Below, in pieces: positions 1 to 8,459 of a stretch of DNA of 38,794 bases; position 1 is the stretch's first letter; every line of letters begins with the position of its first letter. The position numbers and the translations under genes are program-made. The stretch is from positions 1 through 38,794 of the forward strand of contig VHCW01000041.1 of the NCBI GenBank assembly GCA_016871575.1. Reading direction: 5' to 3'. This DNA is from Verrucomicrobiota bacterium (GTDB lineage: Bacteria > Verrucomicrobiota > Verrucomicrobiia > Palsa-1439). The notes below the pieces were generated by a model. It was given only the letters and a program-made list of their open reading frames with translations, had not been told where the DNA came from and made no database searches.

Positions 1-1
1 C

Positions 2-589
2 AACGGGACGCTCGAACTTCTCGTCCGGCGCGGCTACGAATACGACGCCTCGACGTGGCCGACGTTCTACATGCCCGTCGCGCGCTTCGTCTATTTCCGA
101 TCCCAGAGGTTCAGCGCGGAACAACGCCGGCAACGCCGGCATCTTGGCGTGCGGGCGCGCGACGGTTTCCGCCCGTTGCGCCCCTACTGGTGGGACACCC
201 CGGCGGGACGGCTTCTGGAGATTCCGGTCACGACGCTGCCGTTGTTGCGGACGCCGATTCATCTGAGTTATCTGTTCGCGCTCGCGACCCAATCAACGGC
301 GGCGGCGCTGGCTTATTTTCGCAGTGCGCTGTGGTTGTGCCGGCGGTGCGGCGTGTCGCCGTCGCTGTTGTTGCACCCGACGGATTTTTTGGGTGTCGAG
401 GATGGCTTTGGATTGCCGTATATTCCCGGCATGAACCTGCCGTTGCCGGCCAAGATCGAGTTCACAACGCTCGTGCTCGACGCGCTTCGGGAATCGTTCA
501 CGGTCGTCACGTTGCAGTCATACGCGCGGCAACTGGCGAACGCGGACGGGCTGCAGTTGATCAAACCGGACTTTGAGAGTGCCGAATGA
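2..589 (+). CDS. Polysaccharide deacetylase-type protein, C-terminal part (5' end outside window)
   Basis: The frame is open from the window edge to the TGA at 587-589, giving the last 195 residues. The opening residues (LLVRRGYEYDASTWPTF) resemble the end of a NodB-type polysaccharide deacetylase domain, where a GYxYDSS-like strand precedes a conserved proline. The rest, with a DFLG motif near residue 128 and a C-terminal helix, resembles the tail found in membrane-associated deacetylases of polysaccharide loci. The catalytic His/Asp residues would lie upstream and cannot be seen. The stop overlaps the next start (ATGA), so it is co-translated with the lipoprotein gene. The GT39-type gene and wecB downstream support a role in exopolysaccharide or O-antigen-like glycan handling. 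The family call is inferred from a fragment. Confidence 0.6.
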   Translation, partial: NGTLELLVRRGYEYDASTWPTFYMPVARFVYFRSQRFSAEQRRQRRHLGVRARDGFRPLRPYWWDTPAGRLLEIPVTTLPLLRTPIHLSYLFALATQSTAAALAYFRSALWLCRRCGVSPSLLLHPTDFLGVEDGFGLPYIPGMNLPLPAKIEFTTLVLDALRESFTVVTLQSYARQLANADGLQLIKPDFESAE

Positions 590-1386
590 AAACCCACATC
601 CTCCTGATTCTCTGTTTCGTTGTCATCGGATGCAAACCGAAGGATCCGCTGCAACAAGCGACGCACTACCTGATTGACTACGAATACATTTTGGACCGCG
701 AGGCCCTCGTCGGCACGATGGGGCATCTGGTGGTGCTGAATCCGGGACCTCGCGTCGCCAACCTGAACGTCACGGCATTCTTCGAGGACCGCGAGCCCGC
801 GAGATTCAATCTGAAGGCAGCACCGGGTGCGAGCACCGAGTCGAATTTCGAGAACTGGCCCGTTCAACCCGGCGCCCGTTTCGCGCTCCGCGTCGAGAGC
901 AGCGAGCCGGTTGTCTGCCAGGCCACCGTCGGCTGGACGAATACCGGCAACAACTACAAACCCGACGCCCCGACCCGTTCGCCTCGTGGCATCCGCGAGG
1001 CCGCGAAATCCTACATGTCGCTCACGACACTGGCCAAGCATTGGTATGTGGCCGACGGAATCGTCATCAACATGCCCGGCCAGTTGTGGATTCGCGAATC
1101 CGAATGGGCGCTCGTGCTGAACCCGTCCGACGAACCGGCGCTGATGACCATGACCTTGCTCGACGGCACGAAGCCGCGCGATCATGGAATTGAAATCCCG
1201 GCGCGCCGGTTGAGGCGGGTGTTCATGGACGAGATCGCGCCGCACAATCGCCATTACGGTGTGCGCTTCAGCGGCAACCGGCCCGTGGCCGCGCAGTGGT
1301 TGCGCGCGGTTTACTGGCACGACTCGACGGAAGTCATGGCATTCTGGTCGGTGCCCTGCGTGCCTTTGGTTGAATCAACGAGATGA
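586..1386 (+). CDS. Lipoprotein with two ASRT-like (PF07100-type) repeats
   Basis: This is a 266-residue protein. Its N-terminus is a lipoprotein signal: a short hydrophobic stretch ending in the lipobox VIGC, with Cys16 as the lipidation site. Two repeats follow, about residues 30-125 and 150-255. Each contains an (L/V)VLNP segment, a beta strand, a charged turn (FFEDREP in the first, LLDGTKP in the second) and, in the second, IPARRLRRVFMDE. This pattern matches the small beta-sandwich family typified by the Anabaena sensory rhodopsin transducer, where VCILNAGDEDAHVEITIYY and VPARRTKHVRFND occur. A lipid-anchored tandem version encoded beside glycan genes suggests carbohydrate or ligand binding rather than phototransduction, but that is inference. 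The start overlaps the upstream stop, and the stop overlaps the glycosyltransferase start. Confidence 0.7.
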   Translation: MKTHILLILCFVVIGCKPKDPLQQATHYLIDYEYILDREALVGTMGHLVVLNPGPRVANLNVTAFFEDREPARFNLKAAPGASTESNFENWPVQPGARFALRVESSEPVVCQATVGWTNTGNNYKPDAPTRSPRGIREAAKSYMSLTTLAKHWYVADGIVINMPGQLWIRESEWALVLNPSDEPALMTMTLLDGTKPRDHGIEIPARRLRRVFMDEIAPHNRHYGVRFSGNRPVAAQWLRAVYWHDSTEVMAFWSVPCVPLVESTR

Positions 1387-2978
1387 ATGTTATTATTCGC
1401 ATCCTCCTGCCGGCGCTGGTGTTGACGCTGCTTAACAGCGTCAAGCCGATGACGACGGATGATCCCTCTTACTACTGGCACGCACAACGCCTCTGCCAAG
1501 CGCCGTTGCGTCCTTATTCGGGCGAGGCCTGGCATGAGAAGCGGTTTCGACCGGCCATCGAGAATGCAGTGCCGCCGGTTGTCCCTTACTGGTTGATGCT
1601 GGGCATGCAACTTCTGGGTGAGAACCTGTTTCTGCTCAAGCTGTGGTTGTTTCCGTTCACCGTGATTCTCGTCTGGTCCCTGCGCGAACTGTTGCGGCGG
1701 TTTTCGCCCGGGATGGAAACGCCGCTTCTGTGGGTGACGATTGTATCGCCATGGCTCCTGCCCAGTTTCAATTTCATGCTCGATGTGCCGGTGCTCGCGT
1801 TGATGTTGCTGGTTCTGGTGCTTTTCCTGCGCGCGTCCGATATCTCCTCCGTTCCACTGTCCCTGCTGACGGGTTTGGTCGCGGGGGCGGCCATGCAGAC
1901 GAAGTACAACGCAGCGACGATTCTCGTCGCCATCCTCGGGTACGGACTGTTGTTCCGCCGGCTGCGGCTGGCCGTCTTTGTCGCGCTCGCAGCAGCGGTG
2001 GTCTTCGTCAGTTGGGAGTGTTTCGTGTATTCGCTGCATGGAACGTCGCAGTTCCTCGTTTTATTATTCCGTGAATCCCGCTTCGCTGCGGGGAGCAAGG
2101 ACAATCTCCTGAAGTCGTTGTTCCTGACTGCGGGACAAGTGGCGTCCGTGTTGATCCCCGTTGGCGTGCTCGCGTTGGGAGGTCGTCCGTGGAAAACCGT
2201 GGCGGCCATCGCGGCGGTGGCGGCCTCGTTCTGGTTTCTCGCCCTGTCTGCCAGTCCGCACGCGTGGAAACTCAGCATGACATGGATGGGGCCGGTGCTG
2301 TTCGCGACGATTGCCGTTGCCGCATGGCCTCTCCGAGGGGACCGGATGGCGCAATTTCTTCTGTTATGGCTGGCGGTCGAAGTGGCCGGAGTTTTTCTTC
2401 TTTCGCCGTACCCCGCCGTTCGCCGGTTTTTCGGGATGATCGTTGTCATGACATTCTTGTTGGGGCGCAGGCTCAGCCAGCAACCATCCGTCAATACCCG
2501 CCTGCTCAACGGGGCAACCGCGATGGGAGCCGTGTTGGGTCTGGTCGTCTGGCTGGCCGGCTGGCTGGACAGCATAGCGGAAGTATCCATCGCGCAACGC
2601 GCGCTCGCCGATATTCACAAGCGCGGCGACCAGCGGACCATCTGGTATCTTCCCGATCATTGGAAGGGGTTTCAGTTTGTCGCGCCGCGGCTTGGCATGG
2701 CGCCCGTGCACTCCGGCCGTTCGCTGCTGAAAGCGGGGGATTGGCTGGTGCGGGATTTCGACAGCAAAATCCACGAACATGGCATTGACGCGACGAAGTT
2801 GGAGGTTGTGGAGGTGTACAACGACACCACGGTCTTTCCGCTCCGGATTTTGCCGGACTATTTTGGCGGCAAGTATGCCATTCGGCATCGCGAGAGTCCG
2901 CGTATTTTGGGCGCCGTGTACAAGGTGCGCGAGGATTTCATCCCGCAAGATCCGTTGCTGTTGGTGAGGTATTGGTGA
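1383..2978 (+). CDS. Membrane glycosyltransferase, GT39/ArnT-like (PMT_2)
   Basis: This 531-residue integral membrane protein has around ten hydrophobic segments. A first N-terminal helix is followed by a polar loop with Asp26-Asp27 in TTDDPSYYWHAQ. An acidic pair in the first extracytoplasmic loop is typical of GT39/GT83 enzymes, which transfer sugars from polyprenyl-phosphate donors to surface acceptors. The last ~130 residues form a soluble periplasmic domain. The start ATG overlaps the stop of the lipoprotein gene, and wecB follows after one base, so the three look like one transcript. Donor and acceptor cannot be inferred. Confidence 0.75.
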   Translation: MNVIIRILLPALVLTLLNSVKPMTTDDPSYYWHAQRLCQAPLRPYSGEAWHEKRFRPAIENAVPPVVPYWLMLGMQLLGENLFLLKLWLFPFTVILVWSLRELLRRFSPGMETPLLWVTIVSPWLLPSFNFMLDVPVLALMLLVLVLFLRASDISSVPLSLLTGLVAGAAMQTKYNAATILVAILGYGLLFRRLRLAVFVALAAAVVFVSWECFVYSLHGTSQFLVLLFRESRFAAGSKDNLLKSLFLTAGQVASVLIPVGVLALGGRPWKTVAAIAAVAASFWFLALSASPHAWKLSMTWMGPVLFATIAVAAWPLRGDRMAQFLLLWLAVEVAGVFLLSPYPAVRRFFGMIVVMTFLLGRRLSQQPSVNTRLLNGATAMGAVLGLVVWLAGWLDSIAEVSIAQRALADIHKRGDQRTIWYLPDHWKGFQFVAPRLGMAPVHSGRSLLKAGDWLVRDFDSKIHEHGIDATKLEVVEVYNDTTVFPLRILPDYFGGKYAIRHRESPRILGAVYKVREDFIPQDPLLLVRYW

Positions 2979-2979
2979 G

Positions 2980-4098
2980 ATGATGAAACGAAAGTTGAAA
3001 GTGCTTTCCGTCATTGGAACGCGCCCGGAAGCGATCAAAATGGCGCCGCTCATCCGCGAGTTGTCGCGTCGCGCCGACCGGGTCGAATCGCTTGTCGTTT
3101 CCACCGCTCAACATCGCCAGATGCTCGACCAGACGTTGCGCGTGTTTGGAATTGTCCCGGACATTGATCTCGACATCATGCGGCCCCGGCAGTCGTTACG
3201 CCAAACCACCGTTGATGTGCTGACGGGAATGGAACCTGTGCTGCGGCAACACAAGCCTGATGTCCTGCTGGTCCAAGGTGACACCACGAGCGCGTGGGCC
3301 TCGGCGTTGGCAGGGTTTCACCAGAAAACTCCTGTCGGCCATGTGGAGGCCGGTTTGCGGAGCTTCGATCTTGGAAATCCCTACCCCGAAGAAATGAACC
3401 GGCGGTTGACAGATGCGCTCGCCTCCTTCCATTTCGCCCCCACAGCCCGCGCCCGTGACAATCTGTTGCGGGAAGGATTTTCCCGAGGGAACATTTTCGT
3501 GACCGGCAACACGGTGGTTGATGCCCTTCAGTTGGCCCTGCGCATGCCCTTTGAGCCGCGCGACGGCGCGATCCGAAAGATACTGGATGCGCCGGGCCGA
3601 TTATTGCTCGTCACGGCGCACCGCCGCGAAAACTGGGGCAAACCGCTTGCTGAGATCTGCGATGCGTTGCGGAAGCTTGTCCGTCAGTTTCCCGATCTCC
3701 GGGTTGTTTGTCCCGTGCATCTCAATCCCGAAGTTCGTCAAACCGTCATGCCCACATTGAAAAGGCTGGATCGCATCCACCTCATTCAACCGGTGGATTA
3801 CCTCACACTGGCGCAACTGATGAAACGCGCCCACCTGATCCTCACCGACTCCGGCGGCCTGCAAGAGGAGGCGCCCACCTTCGGCAAGCCGGTGTTGGTG
3901 ATGCGAAAATGCACCGAACGTCCTGAAGCAACCGACGCCGGCTGGGCATCCTTGGTGGGAACCCGCGCGAACTCCATTCTATCCGAGACGCGCCGATTGC
4001 TGATGGATTCCTCCGCTTATGCCCGCATGATTCCCCGTTCCAATCCCTATGGGGATGGCCAAGCGGCCCGTAGAATTGTTGACATCCTTCTGCGCTGA
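2980..4098 (+). CDS. wecB: UDP-N-acetylglucosamine 2-epimerase (non-hydrolysing)
   Basis: This 372-residue protein has the family's usual length. It interconverts UDP-GlcNAc and UDP-ManNAc in the cytoplasm, supplying ManNAc-type sugars to surface polysaccharides. Visible signature segments are VIGTRPEAIKMAPLI at the N-terminus (substrate-binding Arg and Lys), VQGDTTSAWA with the catalytic-region Asp, GHVEAGLRS and PEEMNRRLTD with the conserved acidic residues, VTAHRRENWG with the conserved His, and LTDSGGLQEEAP near residue 290 for UDP binding. All expected key residues are present. Of the two adjacent ATGs, the first lies one base after the previous stop, so translation is probably coupled. 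The gene is convergent with yjbQ, separated by 12 bp. Confidence 0.95.
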   Translation: MMKRKLKVLSVIGTRPEAIKMAPLIRELSRRADRVESLVVSTAQHRQMLDQTLRVFGIVPDIDLDIMRPRQSLRQTTVDVLTGMEPVLRQHKPDVLLVQGDTTSAWASALAGFHQKTPVGHVEAGLRSFDLGNPYPEEMNRRLTDALASFHFAPTARARDNLLREGFSRGNIFVTGNTVVDALQLALRMPFEPRDGAIRKILDAPGRLLLVTAHRRENWGKPLAEICDALRKLVRQFPDLRVVCPVHLNPEVRQTVMPTLKRLDRIHLIQPVDYLTLAQLMKRAHLILTDSGGLQEEAPTFGKPVLVMRKCTERPEATDAGWASLVGTRANSILSETRRLLMDSSAYARMIPRSNPYGDGQAARRIVDILLR

Positions 4099-4110
4099 AG
4101 AATGTCCGAC

Positions 4111-4503
4111 TTATTTCAGCACTATCCACAATGTGCGCGAGCGCGGGCCGTCGAACTCGCAGAAGTAAATCGCCTGCCATGTGCCGAGTTGGAGTCGCTC
4201 GTTCTTCACGGGAATCTGTGCGCTGCTGCCCATCATGCTCGCCTTGACGTGCGCAGCGGTGTTGCCCTCGCCGTGGCGATAGTACGGCGAAGTCCACGGC
4301 ACGGCTTTGTCGAGCGCATAAAGAATGTCCGCCACAACATCCGGATCGGCGTTCTCGTTGATGGTGATCCCCGCGGTGGTGTGCGGGACGAAGACGGTGC
4401 AGACGCCGTCCTTGACACCGGAGTCGGTGACGGCTTGCTGGACCTCGCTGGTAACGTTCACGAACTGGTCGCGGCGGCTGGTGCGGATGGTCAACTCTTT
4501 CAT
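4111..4503 (-). CDS. yjbQ: YjbQ family protein (UPF0047, secondary thiamine-phosphate synthase type)
   Basis: This 130-residue protein is full length for the UPF0047/YjbQ family. Diagnostic segments are VFVPHTTAGITINENADPDV (around residues 38-57) with the conserved His and Asn, the loop YYRHGEGNTAAHVKASMMG, and the tail GTWQAIYFCEFDGPRSR. Family members form trimers around a metal-like site, and E. coli YjbQ has weak thiamin-phosphate synthase activity, but the main role remains uncertain. The gene lies downstream of the amidase gene on the same strand with a 130-bp gap that contains a protein-like reading frame (see 4516-4636). No promoter was recognised in that gap, so co-transcription with the amidase is likely. 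Confidence 0.92.
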   Translation of the reverse strand: MKELTIRTSRRDQFVNVTSEVQQAVTDSGVKDGVCTVFVPHTTAGITINENADPDVVADILYALDKAVPWTSPYYRHGEGNTAAHVKASMMGSSAQIPVKNERLQLGTWQAIYFCEFDGPRSRTLWIVLK

Positions 4504-4515
4504 GGCAAGCCGCGT

Positions 4516-4636
4516 TTACACAAACCGGCGAAGGATGTCCATGACTTCCTCATCCTCGACCTGCGTAAAATCATCGTAGAACTGGCCAACGCTGCTGAAC
4601 CAAGGCCGATCATGACGACCGCAGTCAGGGGGTTTA
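4516..4636 (-). other. Possible frameshifted C-terminal extension of the amidase (40 codons)
   Basis: The amidase ends ...GVEKK with TAA at 4636-4634, directly after a run of eight A on the coding strand (4644-4637). Reading with one A fewer continues in frame for 40 more codons to TAA at 4518-4516. The added residues look like real protein: acidic and aromatic-rich, with segments such as RPWFSSVGQFYDDF and VEDEEVMDILRRF. No ATG, GTG or TTG lies in a suitable place to start this frame independently. It could be an indel or sequencing error in a homopolymer, transcriptional slippage, or a remnant. Confidence 0.4.
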
Positions 4637-5611
4637 TTTTTTTTCGACGCCGGCCTTGTAGGCCAAGATGCCGTCGGCGATGGCTTTTGCCAAACGGTTG
4701 CGGTAGTCGGCAGTGAGAAGTTTCCGTTCTTCGGTTGCGTTGCTCAGAAAACCGGCTTCCACGAGCACGGCCGGGCAAGGCGCGTCGCGGATGACGACGA
4801 ACCGCGCGCGGCGCACACCGCGATCATGAGCGGCAGTGGAGCGAATGAGGGATTTCTGGATGCAATGGGCCAGCCAGATGTTTTGTTCGTCGTGACGGTT
4901 GCCGCGATACGAGTTCTGGTCGCGGGTCGCCTGCCAGCCGCGAAACGCGGCAGCCGTGGAAACGGCTTTGGCGGGCGTCAGGCAAAACGTTTCGATGCCG
5001 CTGGCGTTGCCGCCGGAGTTGAGGTGGAGGCTGACAAAGAGGTCGGCATTTTTTTGCGCGGCAAATGCAGGGCGGGATTCGAGTGAGAGCAACCGGTCGG
5101 TCGTGCGGGTGAGCGAGACGCGCAACCCGCGGGCTTCGAGTTGTTGTTGGAGGCGTTTGGCGAGGTCGAGGACGAGTGTTTTTTCGACGCTCCTGCGGGT
5201 GGTGGCGCCGCTTTCGTTGCCGCCATGGCCCGGGTCGAGGACGATGGTGCGAACGGCCAGAGGTTTGGCAACACGACCTTGACGCAGCACGGGATCAACA
5301 GTCTTCAGCACGTCGGTGGCGGACATCCAGAGTTTGCCTTGATAGAAATGGATGGGCGCGCTGAGCCAGTGTTGGATGCCGTTGAGTGTGATCTCGCGGC
5401 GGTCGGCCTTTGCAACGAGATCACGATATGAAACGGTTTCGCGGTCGTTGCTGGTGTTGCGACCGAGGTGGTAGTAGTAGGCAATGTCGCTGATGAGAAC
5501 ATATTCGCCGCCCTCGAACCGTCGCGATTTGAGAACGGCAGCGCCGGCGTCGGCGGCCAGCAGGCACGCAGCGAGCGCCACGAGAAAACAGCGGCGACAA
5601 ATTGGCGTCAA
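4634..5611 (-). CDS. N-acetylmuramoyl-L-alanine amidase (Amidase_3), periplasmic
   Basis: This 325-residue protein cleaves the amide bond between MurNAc and the stem peptide in peptidoglycan. I place the start at TTG 5611: it has a GGAGGA ribosome site six bases upstream and directly precedes a signal peptide with core FLVALAACLLAADAGAA. An upstream in-frame ATG at 5668 would add 19 residues without a ribosome site. Residues ~25-110 form an N-terminal domain. Amidase_3 follows, with the zinc-site elements IVLDPGHGG (~124-132), a Glu in SVEKTLVLD, His in FVSLHLN, and the catalytic Glu in VLVEAGFLSN. The protein ends at an A-tract (see the extension entry). It is divergent from the gene at 5716. 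Confidence 0.9.
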   Translation of the reverse strand: MTPICRRCFLVALAACLLAADAGAAVLKSRRFEGGEYVLISDIAYYYHLGRNTSNDRETVSYRDLVAKADRREITLNGIQHWLSAPIHFYQGKLWMSATDVLKTVDPVLRQGRVAKPLAVRTIVLDPGHGGNESGATTRRSVEKTLVLDLAKRLQQQLEARGLRVSLTRTTDRLLSLESRPAFAAQKNADLFVSLHLNSGGNASGIETFCLTPAKAVSTAAAFRGWQATRDQNSYRGNRHDEQNIWLAHCIQKSLIRSTAAHDRGVRRARFVVIRDAPCPAVLVEAGFLSNATEERKLLTADYRNRLAKAIADGILAYKAGVEKK

Positions 5612-5674
5612 CGAACTTCCTCCTTGTGGCGCGCAAGATTGCAGAATCGCGGCGCGGTTGCAAGGCAAATGGCT

Positions 5675-5703
5675 TTGACAGTCGGCGACATGCGGCCTAG
5701 AGT
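5675..5703 (+). promoter_or_regulatory. Sigma-70-type promoter for the 5716-10273 operon
   Basis: TTGACA (5675-5680), a 17-base spacer and TAGAGT (5698-5703) match the housekeeping consensus at 6/6 and 4/6. Transcription would start near 5710, only about six bases before the ATG at 5716. No ribosome-binding site lies between, so the first gene would be effectively leaderless. Confidence 0.6.
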
Positions 5704-5715
5704 CGCCTCGGCATC

Positions 5716-5916
5716 ATGAGATTGTATTTGTATTACGAGAACGTCGAGCGCCCCTTGGCGGTGGAAATTCCCGACCACGAGGTGGAAGGCTTCCTGCGCG
5801 AGTACGAGGAGGCGTTGCACGACACGTCGGTGGAATCATTCCAGTGGCGGAATTCGAGTTTCCGCATCGGCGGGCTGCTGGCGATCCTGCAGGAGCGCCA
5901 CGCAAGTTTATCGTGA
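5716..5916 (+). CDS. Small conserved-looking protein of unknown function
   Basis: This acidic protein has 66 residues (starting MRLYLYYENVERPLAVEIP) and no signal peptide, membrane segment or cysteine. I do not recognise a family. It is believed real because a good promoter sits immediately upstream, its stop overlaps the GTG start of the TPR gene (GTGA), and its sequence reads as a compact alpha/beta domain. It is first in the operon with the TPR, ExbB, ExbD and TonB-like genes. Confidence 0.6.
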   Translation: MRLYLYYENVERPLAVEIPDHEVEGFLREYEEALHDTSVESFQWRNSSFRIGGLLAILQERHASLS

Positions 5917-8417
5917 GAAACGTCCTGACATGTTTTTGCGTTGCGCTGTCGCTGCTGTCGGTCGCGGCCACGATGGAGGAGATCCGCCTGTTCCGCGCGG
6001 GGGAGGCGACGTTTGCCGACAAGCTCTACGACGTGACCGAACGCCAGTTGGCGGAGTTTCTCCAGAAGTTCCCCAACTCGTCGCGCGCCGAACGCGCGCA
6101 CTTGTTGCTCGGGCGCGCGCAGTTGGAATTGGGCAAATGGCAGCCGGCGTCCGAGACGCTGGCGGCCGGGCTGAAACGCTGGCCGGACAAGACGCCGGAT
6201 GCGTTTCGATTTTGGCTGGCGGAATCGCTGGCGCGCGGCGGAAAATTTGCGGAAGCGGGGCCGCTGTACCGCGAGGTGACGGAGAAATTCCCGCGCAGCG
6301 AGTACCGCGCCTTGTCGTGGTACGGATTGGCGTTTGCAGAATTCAAGCAGGGACGCTTCGATGCGGCCAACGCAACGCTGGATCAATTTTCGACGGAAGC
6401 GGCAGAACCCGAGCGGAAGATGGAAACGCCATTGGAGACGGATTTGTTGCGCGGTCAGGTCGAGCTGGCGCTCGGCCGCGCCGAAAAAGCGGAGGCGGCC
6501 TTTCAAGCGTTGACGCAGAAGGCGCCGGAGTCGAGGCCCGCCTATCAGGCGCGGTTGTGGCTGGCCGAGTCGTTGTCGCGCCGCAAGAAATTTGATCCAG
6601 CGGCAGCGCAATTCGGGGCCATAACGGCGGCGTTTCAGGCAAAACCGAACCAGCCGGTGGACGCCGCGCTGGCGTCGGAAGCGTGGTATGCCCTCGGATG
6701 GATGCGCTGGCAACAGGGACAGTTCGATGCGAGCGTGGATGCGTTTTCGCAGGTGTTGACCAACTCCGTCAGCGCGGCGTTGCGGCGGGACGCCTTGTTG
6801 AAGTCGAGCGAGGCCAGCGTGCGCGCCGGCAAAGTGGCGGACGGCGTGGCGCGGATGCGCGAATTTCTGAAGGCGTACCCGCAAGACAAGCTGGTCGAGC
6901 AGGTGCAGATTGGCATCGCCGATTTGTTGTACGGGCAGGGCGATTTGCCGGCGGCATTGGCGGAATACGCCCAGTTCATCGCGCAACATCCGCAAAGCCC
7001 GCTGCTGGCCAAGGCCAACGCCAACGCCGGCTGGTGCGCGTGGAAGACGGGACAACTGGCGGAGTCCACCAAGTTCTACGAACGGGCGGCGGCGTTGTCG
7101 AAGGAGCCGGCGGTGGTGGCCGAATCGTTGTTCAAACTGGCGGACGTGCAGTTTGCGCTCGGCCAGTACACGAACGCCGTCACGAGTTATCAGCGACTCC
7201 TCAAGGAACAGCCCGGCGCCGCATCGCTGGATCGCGCGATGTTTCAACTTGGCCAGGCGCAGTTGCGAGCGCGCAACGACACCGGTGCCTCGGATGCGTT
7301 TGCGTTGCTGGTGAAACGATTTCCCAGCAGCCCGTTGGCGGCGGAAGCGCAATTTCTTGTCGGGCAGATCGCCGTGTCGCACCGGCGCGAGGCGGAGGCG
7401 CGCGCGGCGTTTGCGGCGACCGCGGCGAAATTCGCCGGCAGTTCGTGGGCGAAGGAAGCGGCGCTGGCCATCGGCGAATCGCATCAACGCGAGGGGAAAT
7501 ACGACACGGCGCTGAGTTGTTTCGACACGTTCATCGTGAACCATCCCGGCTCGGAACTGGCGCACCGCGCGTTGTACCAGCGCGGTCGTTGCCTGGTGGC
7601 AAAGAACCAGGCCGAGAAGACATTGGCTGAGTACGCGGATTTTCTCGCGAAGCAGCCGAACGCGCGGTTGGCGCCCGACATGCAGTTCTGGATCGCCAGT
7701 TATTATCTGGAGAAGAAGGATTATCTCAAGGCGCAGGAGCAATTCCAGTCGCTCGCCAAGAATTATCCCGGCAGCCCGCTGGCCGATGCCGCGCAATACT
7801 ACGCCGGGCGCACGGCCTACCTGCGGCAGGACTACAAGGGTGCGATCGAGTTGTTCGAGTCCGTGTTGAAAACGTTTACGAACTCGGCATGGAGCGCCGA
7901 CGCGCGATTCGGGCAGGGCGACGCGCTCAGCGAACTCGGCCAATTCGGCGACGCGCTCACGGTGTTCGAGAACCTGATCAAACAATTTCCCCAACACCCG
8001 CTGGCCGTCGAGGCGGAAGGACGCAAGGGCGATTGCCAATTCACGCTGGCGCGCTACGACGAAGCGCTGGGCAGCTATCGCAAGGCGCTGGACGGCGCGC
8101 GGGACACCGCCATGCGCAACCAGGCGTTGTTCAAGCTCGGCCAATGTTACGAGAAACTGGCCAAACCGGAAGACGCCATCCAGTTTTACACGCAGTCCCT
8201 CTACGAGACCGCCGCCACGCCGTCCACCAACGAGCCGCCCGAACGGTTCTGGGCGTCGAAAGCGGCCCGGTCCGCCGCCGCGCTGAAGGAACAACAACAA
8301 CAATGGCGCGACGCCATCACGTTGTACCAAAAACTTGGCGAAGTCTGTCCCGACCTCAAGTCGCTGGCGGAGGACCGGATTCGCCGCATCCGTCTGGAAC
8401 AGGTGATTTTGTTCTGA
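5913..8417 (+). CDS. Large periplasmic TPR protein linked to an ExbB/ExbD system
   Basis: The start is taken as GTG 5913, overlapping the upstream stop, because it immediately precedes a signal peptide (core NVLTCFCVALSLLSVAAT). An ATG at 5844 would put 23 unlikely residues in front of it and overlap the previous gene. The 834-residue product is almost entirely tandem TPR repeats, with helical pairs of about 34-36 residues carrying the typical A-x-x-x-F/Y, KFP and L-A-x-A spacing (for example AEFLQKFPNSSRAERAHLLLG). Such proteins scaffold envelope complexes, and YbgF/BamD are short relatives in architecture. Its place ahead of exbB, exbD and a TonB-like gene suggests a periplasmic partner of that motor. 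The ligand is unknown. Confidence 0.85.
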   Translation: MRNVLTCFCVALSLLSVAATMEEIRLFRAGEATFADKLYDVTERQLAEFLQKFPNSSRAERAHLLLGRAQLELGKWQPASETLAAGLKRWPDKTPDAFRFWLAESLARGGKFAEAGPLYREVTEKFPRSEYRALSWYGLAFAEFKQGRFDAANATLDQFSTEAAEPERKMETPLETDLLRGQVELALGRAEKAEAAFQALTQKAPESRPAYQARLWLAESLSRRKKFDPAAAQFGAITAAFQAKPNQPVDAALASEAWYALGWMRWQQGQFDASVDAFSQVLTNSVSAALRRDALLKSSEASVRAGKVADGVARMREFLKAYPQDKLVEQVQIGIADLLYGQGDLPAALAEYAQFIAQHPQSPLLAKANANAGWCAWKTGQLAESTKFYERAAALSKEPAVVAESLFKLADVQFALGQYTNAVTSYQRLLKEQPGAASLDRAMFQLGQAQLRARNDTGASDAFALLVKRFPSSPLAAEAQFLVGQIAVSHRREAEARAAFAATAAKFAGSSWAKEAALAIGESHQREGKYDTALSCFDTFIVNHPGSELAHRALYQRGRCLVAKNQAEKTLAEYADFLAKQPNARLAPDMQFWIASYYLEKKDYLKAQEQFQSLAKNYPGSPLADAAQYYAGRTAYLRQDYKGAIELFESVLKTFTNSAWSADARFGQGDALSELGQFGDALTVFENLIKQFPQHPLAVEAEGRKGDCQFTLARYDEALGSYRKALDGARDTAMRNQALFKLGQCYEKLAKPEDAIQFYTQSLYETAATPSTNEPPERFWASKAARSAAALKEQQQQWRDAITLYQKLGEVCPDLKSLAEDRIRRIRLEQVILF

Positions 8418-8459
8418 GTTGAAAAAAATGATTGATTCCAGTACACGAGGAACGCGCAC

